The notes under the pieces: generated by a model | The model's input: only the letters and a program-made list of their open reading frames with translations | Databases searched by the model: none | What the model was told of the DNA's origin: nothing | Position numbers and translations under genes: made by a program | In this document: positions 57,000 to 64,000 of the stretch, piece after piece | Position numbering within the stretch: the first letter of the stretch is position 1 | How the letters are laid out: the number at the start of each line of letters is the position of its first letter | From: Cryptomeria japonica | Taxonomy: Eukaryota; Streptophyta; Pinopsida; Cupressales; Cupressaceae | Length of the DNA: 64,000 bases | Direction: 5' to 3' | NCBI RefSeq assembly: GCF_030272615.1 | Contig: NC_081405.1 | Location: 609,262,677 to 609,326,676 of the forward strand

Positions 57000-57405
57000 T
57001 GATTCCTTGCCAGACCTTAGAAGGATTTCCTCAACCTAAGTTCATCTTCTAAGACTCCCTTGGAATATTGGAACCCTAACATCCTGAAACCAATTCCTAG
57101 TTTCTTTTGTCCTTTGGTCACTATTGCAAAACTAATCTTCTGAAAGTCAAGCTTCAGTTTTGCTTGGCTATTTTTCAATGCTGAAGTGAACAAGCCTCTC
57201 CCATAGAAAATAACTCTAAACTCCAAGTTTGATGAATGGAATGAACCTAATTTTTATGAAAATGCTAGATTCATTTCCCAAAATTACAATAGATTTGGTC
57301 ACCAAGCTAGTAGATGCCAAAACTGAGGTGCTAATAAAGTGGAGAAGAATAAAGAACTACTTGAAGAGTATCTTTGAATTTTTTTTTAAAATGGTGAATG
57401 GTCAA
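57000..57405 (+). pseudogene. LINE ORF1 fragment (DUF4283/zinc-knuckle type)
   Basis: Reading through stops gives P-L-E-Y-W-N-P-N-I-L near 57058 (compare P-L-E-Y-W-N-K-D-V-F at 16960), V-N-K-P-L-P near 57188, K-I-T-L-N-S-K-F-D-E-W-N, and a knuckle remnant Q-N-Y-N-R-F-G-H-Q-A-S-R-C near 57280 with its first two Cys lost. Order and spacing fit the second half of a plant LINE ORF1. No ORF2 follows. Confidence 0.55.
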
Positions 57406-60400
57406 GAATTGTTAATGTAGAGTGTGGGACCTTACCCCCTTGAAAGACCTTGGAAAATTTTGTCAAGAACTTGTCTAGGAAAACCCAACCAATAAACACT
57501 CAAATATAAAAGTAAGAAGAACAAACTATAAGTATGGTTGAGGAGAAATGGGAAGATTTTGACCTCTTCTCCTAGGTGTCTTGACTATTTGGAAATATTT
57601 AAGGTACCTAGAACCATAAAGAAATAAATAAGGAATTTCAAATAAGGGATGAAGACTAGTTAGTCACAATAAACCTAAAGGTCCAAGCTATAAAATTTTC
57701 AGCCTCGTGAGGAGAAGAGAAGAACAACAATTAAATAAACTATGTCCTAAATCTTAAGGAATAACCTAAAAATATACTTATAATGAGGAAGAAATAGCTC
57801 TTGATGAGGCTCTAATATCACAAGTGCAAGATGTTCTAAATTACCTAGACTTGCAAAAGATACCTTAGATATTCCTCCCTTTGATAGATAATTTTTGTTT
57901 TGGACACCTAAGGAAAGAGAAAACATAAATATGATAATTTATTAAAAAAATATATATGGGTAGTGACTCAAGGCAATGATGACCCTCTAAATGTGTAACG
58001 CACTTAAGATAAATCGCAAAAGAAATTGCATTGTGTAAGCAAGAGACCTGAGATAACCAATTTCAAGGTCTAAAAGATCTAAAAAACAAAAGTGCTACAC
58101 TAGAAAATAATAGTGATGAATATCCCACACAAGAAACACCTTTTAAAACTTTGTATCGTCAACAATAAGATAGATATGCTTCTAATTCAAATCTTTCAAA
58201 TGGATAGATTAGTTTTAGTTAAAGTGATTAGCCTTGCTAAAGGTATCTCAAGGGGTATTTTCACAATGTGGAATCTGTTAAAATTTCATGCTACCCTTTT
58301 GGTCCATTAGTTATATAAAATTAGATAGATCCTAAATAGCCAATTTTATTCTTGTAGAGTCATGTATCTTAGTTAAATGTCCAAAACTTGACTAAGTATG
58401 TTCCTTGTTAAAAAATTAACATTGGACTTCCTATTTTCTTGTTACTTCTTTCATAATTTCCATTCTCATGGCCTAAGCCTCACCTCCTTTCCTTCATTAT
58501 TTCCTTTTACCTAATATTTTTAGACTTTAGCCATCAATGTTCACTTAGATTTTTCAAGTCTCGTAAGGAAAATTTAAGCTAAAAAACCTCATGTTTGAAG
58601 ACAAAATCACACTATCTCCTTTTTCCTAGTCATCAAGCATTGAAGATTAAGTTTTAGCTTTAAGCTTTCCCTTTTTTAAAATGTTAAATCTAACCCTCAT
58701 TCCATGATGCTCGATTTCCCATCACTTGTCTTCACTCCACCAACCGTCCTTATCAAAATTTGGAGATTAGGGTTTCACATCATCAACTTCCATTTGAAAA
58801 TGATAAAGGTGAATCTTTGAAGTGTGGTACCCTTTTTCTCCCACTATCATTAGTTAATTTAAGCCTTTTGGGTTCGGGGATCACACATCTCCTTTCACCC
58901 TTTCTACTCAAAAAAGGTAATGAAGAAAGTCCAATCCCTAATCACTAATAAATTTTCAAGCATCCCTCATTTCTCTTTTAGTTATTTCAACCTCAAGAGA
59001 CCCTTTTTCACCTTGCCGTTTAAAATGGTGAAATGTGCAAGCATGATGTTTGATCTTCGGCCCTCGCTTAGATCTATAATGTCATAAAATATTTGGCAAC
59101 TCTCCCAATTACAAAATATTGAGCCTCAAAGGTAAAATAAGAATTCCTAATGCATTCAGATGATGCCATTGATGTTAGAACATGGATAATTTAATTTCTC
59201 ATTATCGAACAAGGTGTGGCTTTGAGCGAGCTATATGGGATAAGGATGTGCTTAAATTGGGGGTTTTGCACCGAGAATGGTGACTTATTCTTCGGTCATG
59301 CTCCAATAGGAGCTCATAGGATCAATTTCTAAGAGCTAAATTCTATGCTAAGGGCACTTCTATATCTTACCAAAACTGAAAGATAAGGTACTAAATCTAC
59401 TCTAGGAAAGACTTTTCTCCTTTAAGTGCAATATAAAAAGGACTTGATTAATTCATGGAATCATCAAGCTAAGACTAAGACTATGTTTAAACTACAACAC
59501 AAATTCAAATTCTATTCTAATTGCTAAGAAATATAATTTATCTTACAGTTGGAGATAATCTGAATTCTACTCTAAAGAACATTTTAATTAAACTAAATTC
59601 CATGAATAAGTTCAATAAAGCTTGTACCTAATTACTGCCTCAATCACCACTTCCATCTACATTAATGAAATCAAAAAATATAATGCAATATGTAATGAAT
59701 TCAAACTAAGACATAACTATAAACATCAATGAGAAAATTAATCTATCTGAGAATTACTTGAAACAATACAAGATACAGATTGGAATTGATTTTTAGCATT
59801 TGAAATTAACACGAACTTACATAGAAAATATAACTAAAAGCACATGCATTAACTAAATAAAAACAAAGAACCTACATAGGATCACCTCTCTTTGGTTGAA
59901 TGGGCCCTTCTCTCCCTCTAATGGGATCCTTGAACACTAAGATTTCAAATCAACTTCAAATTTGCATTGAAATTGGCTCCCAAAAGGGAGTAAAACAATT
60001 TTTCGTAAATTAGAAAGAAATGAGACTCTAAAACTGATGACTAATTTTCTAGCTAACTGACTTTCTAATGAAACTCACAAGATATTTACACATATCCTTA
60101 TTCAAATTCAAATGCAGTGTTACCCGACTAAATGAGTAAGAGCTACTAACTTAAACTAAACAAGACTTGATGTCTTCCATTATAATGAATTTATTGCTTC
60201 ATATGAAACTAGATGTTTCATAAACACCTCATGAAAGTAGACTTGAACATAACTAATGTGTCATATAGATGGAGTGATCAAAAGAGTGACACGATCCACA
60301 TTATTAGACATGATGAACATAACTCCAAGTTTTGAAATAAGCTCCAAAAAAATCTCAAAACATATCGAGGAAATATAGAACAAAAATATAACACCGAAAA

Positions 60401-60617
60401 TCCTAAATATTGTTTGTTTCTTCATTCATTAGTCATAAAAGTAATACATTTAGCACAAAATACTATTTCTAATATATATCTTATAGCTATAAAAGTATAA
60501 GAGAAAAATAAGTAAACATGCATGCATATAATCTACCTCCCAACACATTAATCAACAAAATACATAGAATTTTTAAGTATAAATTATGATTAAAAATGTC
60601 ATTTTTGAGCACCCATC
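57406..60617. other. Unassigned; right part may be an LTR
   Basis: No coding frame supported. If the polypurine tract at 60619-60640 is real, a minus-strand 3' LTR begins at 60618 and runs left, but its far end was not found. Confidence 0.35.
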
Positions 60618-63300
60618 ATCCTCCCTCTCTTGTTGTCAACCATGTTCTCATTGTAATGGGTCTAGTAGACCTCTGCTTGTAGATTAAATCTAGAGGACCA
60701 AATAAAGATGCTGAAATATATACACATAATAAGTTCTGGGGGGAACATATCCATTGAATTCTTCCAGTCTTTCTGTCGAGTTTCTCAAAATTTCTCTTGC
60801 AAAATTGGTAGGTGCATTCAAATTTGGTGATATCAATAAGATCAATGGTGGCCTAAACCTCATACTGATCTATTTTTCCTATTGCTCTTCTATTATTGTA
60901 ATCACTCATCTTACCCTAGTTAATCTCCAAGTGATATTGTGAGGAGAAATAGGATCTCTCCATCTTAACTAGACTGGTATGGTATAAAACATTTCCTCGG
61001 ATGCTTGTAGAGCATTATGAAGAAGTTGATTATGCACATCCCTAAAATCTTAAATGCTTCTTGCAAGGTTATTCTTAGAAACTGATTCCACTTTATTGAA
61101 CTATGAAATGGAAGTAAAATTATTCTTGAATGTCATAGACCTTGACATCTCATCCCCCATGGGGAGGCCTAATTTTCTCTATGCATCTCTATACTGGTTC
61201 AACCTATTTTCCCATTTAACTTGATTCTATAAAAGTGACACAAATGCTCTAATTTGTACTTCACCAATAAAAATATTAAAAAACGCTGATAAAAATGACC
61301 CATAAAAAATCTATCCAGGTCATATTCACATATTTGATTTTGGAAATTAGGGTCACTTGTATAATAATCTTCAAGCGAATCATCATCATCTTCATAATCA
61401 ACTTTTCTTCCTAGAACCGATTGATTAATTTTCCACTATAAAAATCTTTCTCTTGAAAACAAAGCATATAATCTAGAGGGTTTTTGCATGGCCAAAAGTG
61501 CTAAAGACAGTTATGCTACTTCCATTCTTTGAGTAGCATCATTTTTTTAATTTCTTAAGACCTTCAAGCTTCTTACTCAATTCAATGTTATTTTGTTTGT
61601 ATTTCATTCTTGTCAAATAAATATGCCTAGGAGAAGTAAATGAAGTTGAGGCTTCATGATCAAGGGTTTAAATTGTCTTACTTTTTGATTAATTTTCTTT
61701 TTGTTATAATTCATCTTTCAAATTCTTTAATTCCTTTGCATTACCTACTTCTTGAGAAATATCTTGTTGAAGTGCATCCTCCATTTCCAATGTTTGATTC
61801 TTTAAATCAACTACTTTTTCAATTGCCTCTTTCTTAAATTGCTTTGTTTGTTGGGAAGCTTTTTGTAATTCTTCATCTTCCTATCTAAGAGTTTCCTCAA
61901 GAAGCCACTTTTTCCTTTTAGCTTCATCAATCTTTGCTTCCATTCTAGACAATGCCATAACCCTCATTAATTCCTTTTCTTCTTCAATCCTTCCCCTATC
62001 TTATTTTTTTGAGAATTCTTCTTTGACCATCACTTCCTTTCCCTCTCTTTGGGTAAAAGTTTAAAGAGGTGAACATGGTAGAGGGTGATTAGGAGGTGAT
62101 GAAGGTGCAGGCTAGTATTGAATGGCTTCAAATTAATCAAGAGCTTGAACCTCCTCCATGCCATCTTCTGATTGTGAAGAAGATAGGAAATTGTTGTGTT
62201 CTAGGCTCATTGGGAGAGCTCTCATCATCTTCAATAGTAATAAATTTAACTTGTTCCTTTTTAGGAGGTATTTCATATATTTGTTCTGCAAGAGTTGAAG
62301 TAGGAGCTTCTTGCTCAAGAATGGGGGATGATATAGGTTCTTGAGTAACTTGAGTAGTAAGCTCAGGGGTATATTAGGAACATATGGAGAAGAGAATACA
62401 GTGGCTGGAGAAGATGGAACATTAGCAGTTGATGAAGGGGTATCAACAAGACTAGGTTTTCTTCTATTTGCTCCTGAATTTCCCTTCTCAAAGAGTGACA
62501 AGTCACTCTAGTAGGATTAATCTATTCAATATCTACTTTTGTCTTCTTTCTAGATGCCTCCCCTTTTTCTATTTTAACTTTTTTCAGTGCGGGTCCCTTT
62601 TTCAACTTTTTCTTCACAAGGGTCAAAATAAATTCTAACCACCTTCCTTCCAAGATTTGTTTTTAAGAAATGATGTTTTATGATAAAATGAAACAAATTA
62701 TGATATCAAATAGAACGACCCATAACTTTTACCATAGATATGATGGAAGAAATTTGGGAAAATAAGAAAGCTGGGAGATTAATCCTAACTTTAAGATGGG
62801 TATTTCCATACCCCAAATGTGTCAACAATCACATTCGTGACTCCAAAATGGTCCTATACTTTCTCTTAAACGTGAAAAAATTCATCAACCATATTACTAG
62901 TATTTTCCAGGGCTCATCCAGACTTTCTCTAGTTATTAGCTTGGTATTTCCTTTATGAAAATACAACTCAAGTTGTCGATTATTTGCTTCGTGGAATGCA
63001 TTCACCGATTATACTAAACTAATATGACATTTTTTTACTGGCTCGACTTCTACTAGATATTCCAGATAATTTGCTGATAACTTGAGGGTTCACCTCTATA
63101 ACTTCCTCTCTTACTCATGAAAATTTCTAACAAATTCTTCCACTAAATTTATCTCATAACCCTCATACATCCATATGAAATTTAACTAGTGTGCCTCTTT
63201 GAGTAGTCTTTCAATTTGAGGGTCTAGATTGAAATTTCCTGGCTCTTTTTTTTTCCCCTATTTTTTCACTTTGCATCTCAATAATGTGTCATTAAATTTG
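60618..63300 (-). mobile_element. Decayed LTR-element interior, minus strand
   Basis: The minus strand ends at a polypurine tract, TTGACAACAAGAGAGGGAGGATGATGGG (60612-60639), followed by a TGATGG LTR-type start, the gypsy layout. Upstream, 61550-62050 reads as a coiled coil (E, K, Q, L rich), 62133-62501 as a P/S/T-rich then leucine-rich segment, and 62640-63250 as a protein-like stretch similar to 45618-46495. No RT or integrase was seen. Boundaries are approximate. Confidence 0.45.
62100..63250 (-). pseudogene. Unknown retroelement-type protein, related to 45618-46495
   Basis: With stops read through, the minus strand gives N-R-Q-L-E-L-Y-F-H-K, E-S-R-M, T-H-L-K-V-R-I-N-L-P-A-F-L-F and F-I-I-K-H-H-F, in the same order as V-D-S-R-F, H-K-V-R-I-S-F-A-Y-Y-L-F-F and L-I-H-E-H-F at 46030-46240. 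Both are followed by a Lys-rich tail. The similarity was judged by eye. The family is not recognised. Confidence 0.4.
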
Positions 63301-64000
63301 AATATTTCAATCAATCATAAAGAAAAATGGATATTTCCTTTCAACATCCATTTTTTAGCACAGATGATGATTTATTACAAAAAAATTTGCACTGATTATC
63401 TTGAATTGGATTAGATGATCAACACACCATTTCTCTATACTTTCTCATTGATTTGTAATGTTGGTGGTGGTCATGACATGTGTGCACTTTTTGAAGCAAT
63501 CATTACTTTGATTCTGAATTGACAAATGATGTCATTCAAATATAAATCCTTATATCTCCATCATCATTAATTTAATACTTAAAAGTTGTAATAGTAATGT
63601 TAAAAATCAACTGGCAGAGATTTGTATACAAACAATTCCTACCAATTCTACTTTACACCTACTAAATCAGAAAATAATATCTCAAAAAAAATATCTGCAA
63701 TAAATGCTATCTCTTTATTTAATGCATACTTTGTTAGGAGCTATCATGGGGCATTGACCAACTCAGAAAAAGAAACAAGCACATCGATCAGGAGCCACCC
63801 AGACCTTATGATTCAACTCAAATAATAATGAACCATTTTTGTCAATGAGGAGATACTTGGGGCTCAATCTCCATAGACTAAATTATGCATTAAATGATTT
63901 GAAACAATCTTCTTTAACTAGAGAGATTCCTTCCTTGAGAAAGAGCAATTAGGTGCATTCTAAAGATACTCTTTCTTACTAATACCTGCTAAAGAATTAT
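63301..64000. other. Unassigned AT-rich DNA
   Basis: No supported feature up to the window edge. Confidence 0.45.

Noticed and set aside
60659-60671. GGTCTAGTAGACC palindrome
   Set aside because: Short, single occurrence, no context giving it meaning.

Overview
The window looks like nuclear, repeat-dominated plant DNA. The likely source is a gymnosperm (conifer-type): the only intact-looking host gene encodes a TIR protein with the FINHRG-DVK start typical of conifer TIR-NLRs, and everything else recognisable is decayed retrotransposon in AT-rich DNA. Nothing prokaryotic is visible. The organism call is inference.

Layout. 1-1052: minus-strand Sirevirus-like (Ty1/copia-type) gag element cut by the window edge. 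1729-2980: old relic of the gag-protease element found again at 28958-36760. 5942-9675: complete small gag-only LTR element with target-site duplication (TSD) tttta. 10270-11645: LINE fragment. 12812-13451: solo LTR with a minisatellite. 14596-15764: SINE-like piece, an 84-bp tandem repeat and an LTR relic. 16161-45600: one LINE (ORF1, endonuclease, RT, zinc-binding region, RNase H) split by two LTR elements. The first (16985-25000, minus strand, TSD gtctt) carries gag plus a second reading frame of about 1,090 codons with no pol. The second (28590-43772, plus strand) is a full Ty1/copia element. Its 5' LTR is split by a third element (28958-36760, gag-protease only), and its gag is split by a 366-bp TRIM. 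45618-46495: decayed unknown reading frame. 46496-52682: Ty3/gypsy chromovirus with chromodomain. 54999-55783: two-exon TIR-only gene on the minus strand. 57000-57405: another LINE ORF1 fragment. 60618-63300: minus-strand LTR-element interior that resembles the 45618-46495 frame.

How the parts relate. The gag-only and gag-plus-extra-ORF elements share with the autonomous copia element the initiator-Met primer site, a C-rich tract near the LTR end and duplicated polypurine motifs, so they look like passengers of Sirevirus machinery. All autonomous elements here are dead: stops, frameshifts and catalytic substitutions, many of them G-to-A or C-to-T. The small gag element has five in-frame stops, all TAG, the pattern expected if methylated CAG codons deaminated. 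The TIR gene is the one locus likely to be expressed as a host protein.
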